24,149 nt of DNA, taken from positions 1 through 24,149 of the forward strand of contig JALQZL010000011.1 of assembly GCA_023258355.1 (NCBI GenBank), read 5' to 3'. Each line of letters starts with the position of its first letter. Positions within the stretch are counted from its first letter, which is position 1. The notes beneath the pieces were generated by a model. The model saw only the letters and a list, made by a program, of their open reading frames with translations, had not been told where the DNA came from and did no database searches. A program made the position numbers and the translations under genes. This stretch comes from Wenzhouxiangellaceae bacterium (GTDB taxonomy: Bacteria; Pseudomonadota; Gammaproteobacteria; Xanthomonadales; Wenzhouxiangellaceae). Positions 6,848 through 14,219 of the stretch are shown here, piece by piece.

Positions 6848-7657
6848 TCAGTCAAATGGCCAAAGCTTTTTCAACCAACCCTCAGGCTCAGGGGCCTCGC
6901 GGGTTGCCCCATCCAAATTAAGCTCTAAGACTTGACGGGTATCGGATGCCAGCTCAGGCAACCCCAGCTCCGTGTAGGCTTTGACCATCACTTCCAGCGC
7001 ATCAATTTTTGCAGGCGCATTGGGATACATTTCCAGAACATACTTGGCACGGTTCACGGCGCCTACGTAAATACCGCGTCGCAGGTAATACCTCGCCACG
7101 GAAATTTCATAGTCGGCCAGCACGTTTCTCAGGAACACCATCCGTTGGCGGGCATCGGCAACATAGCGACTTTGGGGATAGCGCTGTGTCAGCTCTTGGA
7201 AGTCATTGAACGCAAGACGGGCACTGGTTTGGTCTCGGTCAATCAACTGATCAGGAAACAATCGTCTGAGGAAACTGACAGACTCACCGTAGTGCACCAG
7301 TCCTTTGAGGTACCACGCATAGTCAATGTTCGGGTGAGTCGGGTAGGTCCTAATAAAGCGATCAAGCGTGGTGATGGCGTCCTCACCTCGATCGGCACGG
7401 TATTGGACATAAGCCAAATCCAATTGGGCTTGCTCTGCGTAACGCCCGAATGGATAAAGCGTGGTTAGGCGCTTGTACAGAGTGATGGCCACCTCATAGC
7501 GACGTGTGTCCATCGCCTGTTTCGCCTCGGTATAAAGCTGTTCTGCGCCGATATCATTTTCTTTGACTTCACGGCCGCAGCCGGCAAGCAACAAAACGAC
7601 CGTCAATAGAACGAGTAGCGTGCGAATCCAAGAATGTTGTGCTGAAATAGTATGCAT
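6848..7657 (-). CDS. bamD: Outer membrane assembly lipoprotein BamD
   Basis: BamD is the essential lipoprotein of the BAM complex that folds beta-barrel proteins into the outer membrane. From the ATG at 7657 the protein has 269 residues. It has a lipoprotein signal peptide ending LLLAGC, with the lipidated Cys at residue 27, followed by TPR-type helical repeats: AEQLYTEAKQAMDTRRYEVAITLYKRLTTLYPFGRYAEQAQLDLAYVQY, then EDAITTLDRFIRTYPTHPNIDYAWYLKGLVHY, and FNDFQELTQRYPQSRYVADARQRM. An in-frame ATG at 7714 would add 19 residues before the signal peptide and has no ribosome site, so I prefer 7657. The divergent pairing with rluD-pgeF is the classical gammaproteobacterial arrangement. Confidence 0.95.
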   Translation of the reverse strand: MHTISAQHSWIRTLLVLLTVVLLLAGCGREVKENDIGAEQLYTEAKQAMDTRRYEVAITLYKRLTTLYPFGRYAEQAQLDLAYVQYRADRGEDAITTLDRFIRTYPTHPNIDYAWYLKGLVHYGESVSFLRRLFPDQLIDRDQTSARLAFNDFQELTQRYPQSRYVADARQRMVFLRNVLADYEISVARYYLRRGIYVGAVNRAKYVLEMYPNAPAKIDALEVMVKAYTELGLPELASDTRQVLELNLDGATREAPEPEGWLKKLWPFD

Positions 7658-7721
7658 AATGTCCAATGATAAGCCCTTTGGGCACCTCAAGGGAAACAGG
7701 ATGCCAAAGCGCATGCTAAAC

Positions 7722-7726
7722 GAGGG
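7722..7726 (+). promoter_or_regulatory. Ribosome binding site for rluD TTG start
   Basis: GAGGG lies 5 bases before the TTG at 7732. No ATG or GTG in frame is placed better, and the encoded S4 domain starts right after it, so this site supports the rare TTG start. Confidence 0.6.
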
Positions 7727-7731
7727 TTAAA

Positions 7732-8685
7732 TTGGAAACCATTGACCGCACACACACTGTCTCAGCGTCCGAAGCAGATCAGCGCCTGGACCAGCTTTTG
7801 GCCCTGATTTGGGACGATTTCTCGCGAAATCGGCTGGCTCAATGGATTAAATCGGGTGATGTGACGCTCAATGGTGCACCGGTTAAGCCCAAGCATCGGG
7901 TGGTTTTGGGGGATGAAATCACCCTCAAAGCCGAGGTGTCCGCCCATGATGAGGCTATCTTGCCGCAGGCGATTGACTTGGACATTCTCTATGAGGATGC
8001 GGCTTTGCTGGCCATTAATAAGCCGCCGGGTTTGGTAGTTCACCCAGGCTCCGGCAACCGAGATGGCACTTTGGTCAATGCGCTGCTTCACCATGATCCC
8101 GCTTTGGCTGCCTTGCCTAGAGCGGGTTTGGTGCATCGTCTCGACAAAGACACGTCAGGTTGTCTGATCGTCGCTAAAACGTTCGAGTCCCACAGTCGAT
8201 TGGTGTCACTTTTGAAACAAAGGGTCATCAAGCGCCAATACGTGGCTTTGGTATGGGGGCAAGTATTATCGGGGGGGTGTATCAATGAACCCATGGGCCG
8301 GCACCCCACTGATCGTCGGAAACAAGTGATCAGACGAGATGGCCGTGACGCCGTCACCCACTATCGGCTCTCAAAACATCTGGCGGGCAGTACCTTACTG
8401 AGAGTGGATTTGGAGACCGGTCGAACACATCAGATCCGTGTCCATCTTGCGCACATTGGTTATCCCATCGTGGGTGATCCCATGTATGGGCGGCGAGGTT
8501 CACCTAAAGGGCTAAACGAGGCCCAACGGCAGGCTTGGCAGGCATTTCCACGTCAAGCCTTGCATGCCATTTCGCTGATTTGTCCCCATCCGACCATCGA
8601 AGGTCAACAAGTCGAGGTGACCGCACCGATGCCCGAGGATATGGTGAACTTAATTGATCTTCTGGGTCAGGACCAAGCCACGTGA
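7732..8685 (+). CDS. rluD: 23S rRNA pseudouridine synthase RluD
   Basis: A 317-residue enzyme that converts uridines of helix 69 of 23S rRNA (1911, 1915 and 1917 in E. coli) to pseudouridine, needed for ribosome assembly. An S4 RNA-binding domain occupies about residues 15-65 (QRLDQLLALIWDDFSRNRLAQWIKSGDVTLNG). The RluA-family catalytic core follows, with NKPPGLVVHPG (97-106), HRLDKDTSG (135-143, catalytic Asp138), ETGRTHQIRVHL and PIVGDPMYG. Translation starts at TTG, supported by GAGGG upstream. It is divergent from bamD, with 74 bases between, and its stop overlaps the GTG start of pgeF, as in the usual rluD-pgeF pair. Confidence 0.95.
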   Translation: METIDRTHTVSASEADQRLDQLLALIWDDFSRNRLAQWIKSGDVTLNGAPVKPKHRVVLGDEITLKAEVSAHDEAILPQAIDLDILYEDAALLAINKPPGLVVHPGSGNRDGTLVNALLHHDPALAALPRAGLVHRLDKDTSGCLIVAKTFESHSRLVSLLKQRVIKRQYVALVWGQVLSGGCINEPMGRHPTDRRKQVIRRDGRDAVTHYRLSKHLAGSTLLRVDLETGRTHQIRVHLAHIGYPIVGDPMYGRRGSPKGLNEAQRQAWQAFPRQALHAISLICPHPTIEGQQVEVTAPMPEDMVNLIDLLGQDQAT

Positions 8686-9365
8686 GTCTGATCCAAGATC
8701 AGCCAGATTGGATTGATGCACGCTGGCCACAGGCCGAGGCACTGCCCCCACTGACGGCATTGACCACCACCCAGCAATCTCACTGGACCCAGATAGACTG
8801 CCCTGAGCCCCCACGGTGGCTTAGGCAAGTCCATGGTGATCAGGTGATCCATCTGGATGATTGGCGCACTGAGATAGAGGCAGATGCGGCCTGGACCGAT
8901 CGACCCTGTCAGGTGGCTGTGATTCAAACCGCTGACTGTCTCCCAGTCTTTATGGCTAGTCAAGCCAAACCCATGGTTGCAGCGGTTCATGCGGGGTGGC
9001 GAGGTTTGGCTGGCGGGGTGTTAGACAGGACGGTTGAGACACTGCCCACCCACCCGTCGACTTTGCAGGCATGGATTGGCCCTGCGATCTCTCAGCCCGC
9101 CTTTGAGGTGGGGGAGGACGTCTATCAGGCCTTTGTTGGGCAAGATGCGTCATTGGCAAGCTGCTTTCAGCCCTCAAGGCCTGACCGTTGGCACGCTGAT
9201 TTGGTCGGCATGGCCGTGATCAAACTCAAAGGGTTGGGGGTAAGTCAGGTGAGTGTCTCTGGCCTTTGCACGGCCAGCGATCCGACTCGATTCTACTCTT
9301 ACCGGGCAGGTTTGCCGAAAGGACGAGAAACTGCACGAATGGCCAGCCTGATCTGGCTTAGGTGA
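8682..9365 (+). CDS. pgeF: Peptidoglycan editing factor / purine nucleoside phosphorylase-like (YfiH)
   Basis: A 227-residue member of the YfiH/LACC1 family. E. coli PgeF keeps L-Ala-D-amino-acid precursors correct in the wall; related enzymes act on purine nucleosides. The zinc site is intact: His51 in WLRQVHG, Cys86 in QTADCLPVF, His103 in AAVHAGWRGLAGGVL. GLCTASDPTRFYSYR near the C-terminus also fits. Oddly, the usual N-terminal segment after the TTT (GGVS...SLNLG.HVGDD) is missing: TALTTTQQSHWTQIDCPEPPRWLRQVHG goes straight to the zinc motif, about 30 residues shorter than usual and in frame. It starts with GTG overlapping the rluD stop by four bases. Confidence 0.9.
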   Translation: MSLIQDQPDWIDARWPQAEALPPLTALTTTQQSHWTQIDCPEPPRWLRQVHGDQVIHLDDWRTEIEADAAWTDRPCQVAVIQTADCLPVFMASQAKPMVAAVHAGWRGLAGGVLDRTVETLPTHPSTLQAWIGPAISQPAFEVGEDVYQAFVGQDASLASCFQPSRPDRWHADLVGMAVIKLKGLGVSQVSVSGLCTASDPTRFYSYRAGLPKGRETARMASLIWLR

Positions 9366-9397
9366 GTTACAATGAGATCCCGTACCAATACTGGTGT

Positions 9398-9402
9398 GGA
9401 AG
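9398..9402 (+). promoter_or_regulatory. Ribosome binding site for pyrG
   Basis: GGAAG sits 7 bases before the ATG at 9410, which begins the conserved MTSLIFVTGGVVSSLGKG start of CTP synthase. This rules against the upstream GTG at 9362, which would add 16 unrelated residues. Confidence 0.65.
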
Positions 9403-9409
9403 CGCAAGC

Positions 9410-11038
9410 ATGACCTCTTTGATTTTCGTAACCGGCGGCGTGGTGTCATCGCTTGGCAAGGGCCTTTCTGCGGCCTCATTAGCGTCGATCCTCGAGTCCC
9501 GAGGCCTCAAAGTCACTCTTTTGAAACTGGATCCGTATATCAATGTGGACCCAGGCACGATGAGTCCATTCCAGCACGGTGAGGTCTTTGTCACCGAGGA
9601 TGGTGCTGAGACCGACTTGGATCTTGGGCACTATGAGCGTTTCGTGCGAACCCGCATGAGCCAGCGCAATAACTTCACAACTGGCAGAATTTATGCCAAT
9701 GTCATCGCTCGAGAACGTCGGGGAGATTACTTAGGCTCGACAGTTCAGGTCATCCCACACATCACCGACGAAATCAAAGCCTGTGTCAAAGCCGCTGTGG
9801 AAGGATTCGATGTGGCGATGGTAGAGATTGGTGGCACGGTGGGTGACATCGAATCACTGCCGTTTCTGGAGGCGATTCGCCAGTTAGGCGCTGAGTATGG
9901 CAATCAGGCGCTGTTTATGCACCTGACCTTGGTGCCATACTTGCGGGCTGCCGATGAGATTAAAACAAAGCCGACTCAGCACTCGGTCAAAGAGTTACGC
10001 TCCATTGGTATTCAACCTGATGTTCTGCTTTGTCGCTGTGAGCGATTCTTGTCAGACGATGAGCGTGCCAAGATTGCACTGTTCACCAATGTTAATGCAG
10101 ATGCGGTGATATCGGCTGTGGATGTGGAGGATATTTACCAGATCCCACTGTTCTACCACCGTCAAGGCTTGGACCGCATCGTGATTGATCGGCTGGGTCT
10201 CAAGGCCCACGAACCAGACTTAAGCGACTGGGAAAAGGTTGTCGACAGACGCGCCAATCCAAAAGATACCGTGACCGTGGCCATGGTGGGTAAGTATGTT
10301 GAGCATGCTGATGCCTACAAGTCACTAAATGAGGCGCTGGCAGCGGGTGGGCTTGCCCATCATATTAAGGTGGTTATTCAGCCGGTCGAGTCTGAAGAAA
10401 TTGAGAGAGAGGGAGTGGGCATCTTAGAGCATGTCGATGCCATCTTAGTGCCCGGCGGTTTTGGTGAACGAGGCTTTGAGGGCAAGATTCGTGCCATTGA
10501 GTATGCCCGCCAAACGAACAAGCCTTACTTGGGTATTTGTCTGGGGATGCAAACGGCAGTGATTGAATTTGCCCGTCACGTGTGCGGTCTGGCCAACGCC
10601 AATTCCTCAGAGATAGACCCTGAAACATCTGATCCCGTGATTGGCTTAATTACAGAATGGCTTGATGAGAAAGGCCAAAAAGAGCTTAGAGCGGCCAATG
10701 CAGACTTGGGTGGAACCATGCGATTGGGAGCACAAACCTGTCAATTGGTCTCTGGTACGAAGGCCCACGAGATTTATGGAAAAGATGAGGTAAGAGAGCG
10801 TCATCGTCATCGATATGAGTTTAATAACCACTATCGAGAACTGTTAACAGAGCATGGCCTGATCTTTTCAGGATTCTCTGCAGATGGCACGCTGGTAGAA
10901 ATGATTGAATTGCCTGACCATCCTTGGTTTGTTGCCTGCCAGTTCCATCCAGAGTTCACCTCCACTCCTCGAGATGGACATCCGTTATTTGAGGGATTCA
11001 TTCAAGCTGCGTTGTTGTGGCAAGAGGCGAATAAATGA
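9410..11038 (+). CDS. pyrG: CTP synthase
   Basis: A 542-residue CTP synthase (UTP + ATP + glutamine to CTP), close to the 545 residues of E. coli PyrG. The N-terminal synthase domain begins with the P-loop region FVTGGVVSSLGKGLSAASLA and contains DPYINVDPGTMSPFQHGEVFVTEDGAETDLDLGHYERF. The C-terminal class I glutamine amidotransferase domain has the nucleophile Cys377 in LGICLGMQ and the His/Glu pair in QFHPEFTSTP. The start at ATG 9410 is set by GGAAG upstream and the conserved first residues. It lies 44 bases after pgeF and overlaps kdsA by four bases (ATGA). Confidence 0.97.
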   Translation: MTSLIFVTGGVVSSLGKGLSAASLASILESRGLKVTLLKLDPYINVDPGTMSPFQHGEVFVTEDGAETDLDLGHYERFVRTRMSQRNNFTTGRIYANVIARERRGDYLGSTVQVIPHITDEIKACVKAAVEGFDVAMVEIGGTVGDIESLPFLEAIRQLGAEYGNQALFMHLTLVPYLRAADEIKTKPTQHSVKELRSIGIQPDVLLCRCERFLSDDERAKIALFTNVNADAVISAVDVEDIYQIPLFYHRQGLDRIVIDRLGLKAHEPDLSDWEKVVDRRANPKDTVTVAMVGKYVEHADAYKSLNEALAAGGLAHHIKVVIQPVESEEIEREGVGILEHVDAILVPGGFGERGFEGKIRAIEYARQTNKPYLGICLGMQTAVIEFARHVCGLANANSSEIDPETSDPVIGLITEWLDEKGQKELRAANADLGGTMRLGAQTCQLVSGTKAHEIYGKDEVRERHRHRYEFNNHYRELLTEHGLIFSGFSADGTLVEMIELPDHPWFVACQFHPEFTSTPRDGHPLFEGFIQAALLWQEANK

Positions 11039-11865
11039 AGTTATGTGATTATGAGGTCAGCAACACGCAACCTTTGCTTGTGATTGCAGGGCCAGATTCA
11101 CTTGAGTCTGAAGCCATGTGTATTGAAGTGGCGGGTCATTTGAAGGCGCTAACCGAGCGGCTCAAGATGCCTTACGTTTTTAAGGGGTCTTTTGATAAAG
11201 CCAACCGGACCTCTGTTAAGAGTTACCGAGGTCCCGGTATGGAAGAGGGTCTCCGCATTTTGCAGGCAGTCCGTGACCAGATTGGTGTGCCCGTCATTAC
11301 AGATGTCCACGAAGACACCCCGCTAGATGAAGTGGCTTCAGTCGTTGATGTCCTACAAACCCCAGCTTTTTTATGTCGGCAAACCAACTTCATCCAAAAT
11401 GTGGCCCGCACGCAATTGCCAATCAATCTGAAAAAAGGACAATTTTTATCTCCTTGGGAGATGTCTCGGGTCGTAGAGAAAGCAAGAGAGACAGGCAATG
11501 AGCAGTTAATGGTTTGCGAACGCGGCTACATGTTTGGATACAACAACCTCGTGGTGGACATGCGTTCTTTAGAGATCATGAAACAGACGCAATGCCCTGT
11601 CATCTTCGATGCCACACACTCAGTGCAGATGCCAGGTGGTCAAGGAGATGCGTCCGGTGGTGCCCGAGAATTTGTTCCACCACTGGCCAAAGCCGCCGTT
11701 GGCGTGGGTATTGCTGGCTTATTTTGTGAAACCCATCCAGAACCGGATAAGGCCTTGTGTGATGGACCGAACTCGATGGCTTTGGCAGATATGGCGGGCC
11801 TTTTAGAGACTGTTTGCGAGATCGATCAGGTGGTTAAACGACACGTACAGGCGCAAGGGGAGTAA
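11035..11865 (+). CDS. kdsA: KDO-8-phosphate synthase
   Basis: A 276-residue enzyme joining phosphoenolpyruvate and arabinose 5-phosphate to form 3-deoxy-D-manno-octulosonate 8-phosphate, the committed step to the KDO of lipopolysaccharide. Family marks: IAGPDSLESE, the phosphate-binding KGSFDKANRTSVKSYRGPGMEEGL, PVITDVHE, IPAFLCRQTN-like LQTPAFLCRQTNFI, KKGQFLSPWEM, FDATHSVQMPGG and FCETHPEPDKALCDGPN. Its ATG overlaps the pyrG stop, and its stop is three bases before the eno ATG, so pyrG-kdsA-eno is tightly coupled, as in Pseudomonas. It shows that this organism makes LPS, consistent with lpxB at the other end of the window. Confidence 0.97.
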   Translation: MKLCDYEVSNTQPLLVIAGPDSLESEAMCIEVAGHLKALTERLKMPYVFKGSFDKANRTSVKSYRGPGMEEGLRILQAVRDQIGVPVITDVHEDTPLDEVASVVDVLQTPAFLCRQTNFIQNVARTQLPINLKKGQFLSPWEMSRVVEKARETGNEQLMVCERGYMFGYNNLVVDMRSLEIMKQTQCPVIFDATHSVQMPGGQGDASGGAREFVPPLAKAAVGVGIAGLFCETHPEPDKALCDGPNSMALADMAGLLETVCEIDQVVKRHVQAQGE

Positions 11866-11868
11866 TTG

Positions 11869-13158
11869 ATGACGACACAGTTAACCATTACTGGGATTCG
11901 AGGACTCGAGGTGATTGACTCTCGGGGGCAACCCACGCTTGAGGCTGAGGTGACTTTATCCGATGGCAGTTGCGGGCGAGCCATGGTCCCTTCTGGCGCC
12001 TCCACAGGGGCCCTCGAGGCTTGTGAGCTCAGGGATGAGCATGAGGCAAGGTATCGTGGCAAAGGCGTTCGTCGTGCTGTGACGCATGTCAATGAAGACA
12101 TTGCGCAAGCGCTGATGGGCATGTCATGCGAAGACCAGCGGTCGATTGATGAGGCCATGATTGCGCTGGATGGTACCGACAACAAGTCTAAGCTGGGGGC
12201 CAATGCCCTTTTAGCGGTCTCGCTGGCCAACGCACATGCCCTAGCCAAAGCGCAGGGGCTGTGGCTGTATGAGGCGTTGCAACACAGCACACAAAAGCAG
12301 CCGCTCTTGCCAACGCCGATGATGAACATCTTGAATGGCGGGGCACATGCTGATAACCGGGTCGATATTCAAGAGTTTATGGTCATGCCTGTTGGGTTGC
12401 CAGATTTTGAGTCAGCCATTCAGGCCGGTGCTGAGATTTTTCATGCCCTGAAAGCCATTTTGAAACAAAAAGGATTGAGCACGGCTGTGGGTGATGAGGG
12501 AGGTTTCGCTCCTGATTTATCCTCAAATGAGGCAGCGCTTGAGTTGTTGGTGACTGCCATTGCCGAAGCAGGCTACCGACCTGGGGAGGATGTGGCCTTG
12601 GCGCTTGACGTCGCTGCCAGTGAATTCTTTCACGATGGTCAATATGTTTTGGCTGCCGAGGGGCGTGCGTTTGAACGCGAGGGCTTTTGTGATTACTTGG
12701 CTGGCTTGGTTGACCGCTACCCCATTATCTCAATTGAAGATGGTATGGATGAGCAAGACTGGGCCGGCTGGGGGTTGCTCACCCAAACCTTAGGTGATCG
12801 GATTCAATTGGTGGGTGATGATCTTTTTGTCACCAACACCCGCCTGCTCAAACGGGGGATTGATGAGTCGATTGCCAATGCTATTTTGATTAAATTCAAT
12901 CAGATTGGAACACTCACAGAAACCTTGGATGCCATTGCCATGGCGCAAGCGGCTGGTTTTGGCACGATCATTTCGCATCGGTCCGGTGAGACTGAGGATG
13001 TCACCATCGCTGATTTGGCGGTGGCCACTGGTGCAGGGCAGATTAAAACGGGTTCAATGTGTCGATCTGACCGTGTGGCAAAATACAATCAACTCCTGCG
13101 GATCAGCCGTCGCCTAGGCAGTCGCGCGGTGTATGCGGGCCACCAGGTATTTCAGTGA
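11869..13158 (+). CDS. eno: Enolase
   Basis: A 429-residue enolase (2-phosphoglycerate to phosphoenolpyruvate), cytoplasmic and often part of the RNA degradosome in gammaproteobacteria. Catalytic and metal sites are present: GDEGGFAPD (Glu210), VALALDVAASEF, SIEDGMDEQDW, LVGDDLFVTN, ILIKFNQIGTLTETL (Lys342) and the signature SHRSGETEDVTIADLAV. The ATG at 11869 has GGGGAG 6 bases upstream (11857-11862); the TTG just before it is less likely. Enolase supplies phosphoenolpyruvate, a KdsA substrate. The gene normally following in Pseudomonas, ftsB, is absent; an iron-transport gene follows after 8 bases. Confidence 0.97.
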   Translation: MTTQLTITGIRGLEVIDSRGQPTLEAEVTLSDGSCGRAMVPSGASTGALEACELRDEHEARYRGKGVRRAVTHVNEDIAQALMGMSCEDQRSIDEAMIALDGTDNKSKLGANALLAVSLANAHALAKAQGLWLYEALQHSTQKQPLLPTPMMNILNGGAHADNRVDIQEFMVMPVGLPDFESAIQAGAEIFHALKAILKQKGLSTAVGDEGGFAPDLSSNEAALELLVTAIAEAGYRPGEDVALALDVAASEFFHDGQYVLAAEGRAFEREGFCDYLAGLVDRYPIISIEDGMDEQDWAGWGLLTQTLGDRIQLVGDDLFVTNTRLLKRGIDESIANAILIKFNQIGTLTETLDAIAMAQAAGFGTIISHRSGETEDVTIADLAVATGAGQIKTGSMCRSDRVAKYNQLLRISRRLGSRAVYAGHQVFQ

Positions 13159-13166
13159 GGTTTGTC

Positions 13167-14219
13167 ATGTCAATCAAGTATCAGATTTCAAAGTGGATAG
13201 TGTGGATTGGTCTCACTGCCACAACGATCATGTTATCTGCCTGTCAGCCCAATGAGGACCAGCAAAACATGAGCGAGGCCTTAGCTGGAAAAGTCGTGGT
13301 CTATACCTCCAGACAACCCCACTTAATTGAGCCACTTTTCAAGAGGTTTACAGAAGAGACAGGCGTGATGGTTGAGTTCACCAGCGCCAATGAGGCCGCG
13401 CTTATTGAGCGTTTGGTTGCAGAAGGTGAGCAAACGCCAGCGGATGTTTTTATTACCGTTGATGCGGGCAATCTATGGTTTGCTGCGGAGCGTGGCTTAT
13501 TTCAGGCCATTGAGTCTGAGTCATTAACAAACGACGTGCCAACTGCGCTGAGAGATGCCAACAATGAATGGTTTGGCCTATCTATTCGTGCGCGCACCAT
13601 GGTCTATCACCCCGACCGTGTGGATGTCAGCCAGCTGTCTACCTACGAGAATCTAGCGAGCCCCGAATGGCAGGGGCGTCTGTGCTTGAGAACCTCTCGC
13701 AAGGTCTACAACCAATCCTTGGTGGCGATGCTCATAGAGCATCACGGAGAAGAAAGAGCTCAAGAGATTGTTGAAGGTTGGGTGAGCAATCTCGCGACCG
13801 ATCCGTTCTCCTCGGATACGCAATTGATCAAGGCCGTAGAAGCAGGGCAGTGTGACGTGGGTGTCGTCAATACTTATTACTTGGGTCGTCTGATCAATGA
13901 GACACCGAACTATCCCGTGGCTCTGTTTTGGGCGAATCAAGAGAGCACAGGGGTGCATGTGAATGTCTCGGGTGGTGGTGTGACCCGTTATGCGCCTCGG
14001 CCTGAGATGGGTCAGCGTCTCTTAGAATGGCTGGCGTCTGAGGGCGCACAGGCTGAATTTGCGCTTCGCAATCTTGAATTCCCAGTCAATCCTCGGGTTG
14101 AATCCAGTGGCATCGTGGCGACCTGGGGTCCCTTTGAAGCAGACAATACCCCATTGGTGGTGGCAGGGCAGCGTCAGGCGCAAGCCGTGCAACTCATGGA
14201 CCGCGCTGGATATCGCTGA
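13167..14219 (+). CDS. Iron(III) ABC transporter substrate-binding protein, lipoprotein-like
   Basis: A 350-residue FbpA/FutA-type ferric-iron binding protein (extracellular solute-binding family 1). KVVVYTSRQPHLIEPLFKRFTEETG and PADVFITVDAGNLWFAAERGLF are typical. The adjacent tyrosines of NTYYLGRL (Tyr237, Tyr238) match the iron-ligand pair of FbpA. ATG 13167 is preceded by TGAGG 6 bases upstream; the GTG at 13155 overlaps the eno stop and is less likely. The signal peptide ends IMLSAC, a lipobox with Cys26, so the mature protein may be lipid-anchored; Gln follows the Cys. Most Gram-negative homologues are soluble. The stop overlaps the permease start (TGATG). No space for a separate Fur-controlled promoter exists upstream, so it probably depends on the eno operon or an internal promoter. 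Confidence 0.9.
   Translation: MSIKYQISKWIVWIGLTATTIMLSACQPNEDQQNMSEALAGKVVVYTSRQPHLIEPLFKRFTEETGVMVEFTSANEAALIERLVAEGEQTPADVFITVDAGNLWFAAERGLFQAIESESLTNDVPTALRDANNEWFGLSIRARTMVYHPDRVDVSQLSTYENLASPEWQGRLCLRTSRKVYNQSLVAMLIEHHGEERAQEIVEGWVSNLATDPFSSDTQLIKAVEAGQCDVGVVNTYYLGRLINETPNYPVALFWANQESTGVHVNVSGGGVTRYAPRPEMGQRLLEWLASEGAQAEFALRNLEFPVNPRVESSGIVATWGPFEADNTPLVVAGQRQAQAVQLMDRAGYR

Noticed and set aside
7658..7714. bamD start at 7714
   Set aside because: It would place 19 extra residues ahead of a complete lipoprotein signal peptide and has no ribosome binding site.
11826..12329. 167-codon antisense frame over eno
   Set aside because: Composition is that of a shadow frame opposite the enolase gene; no ribosome site or domain.
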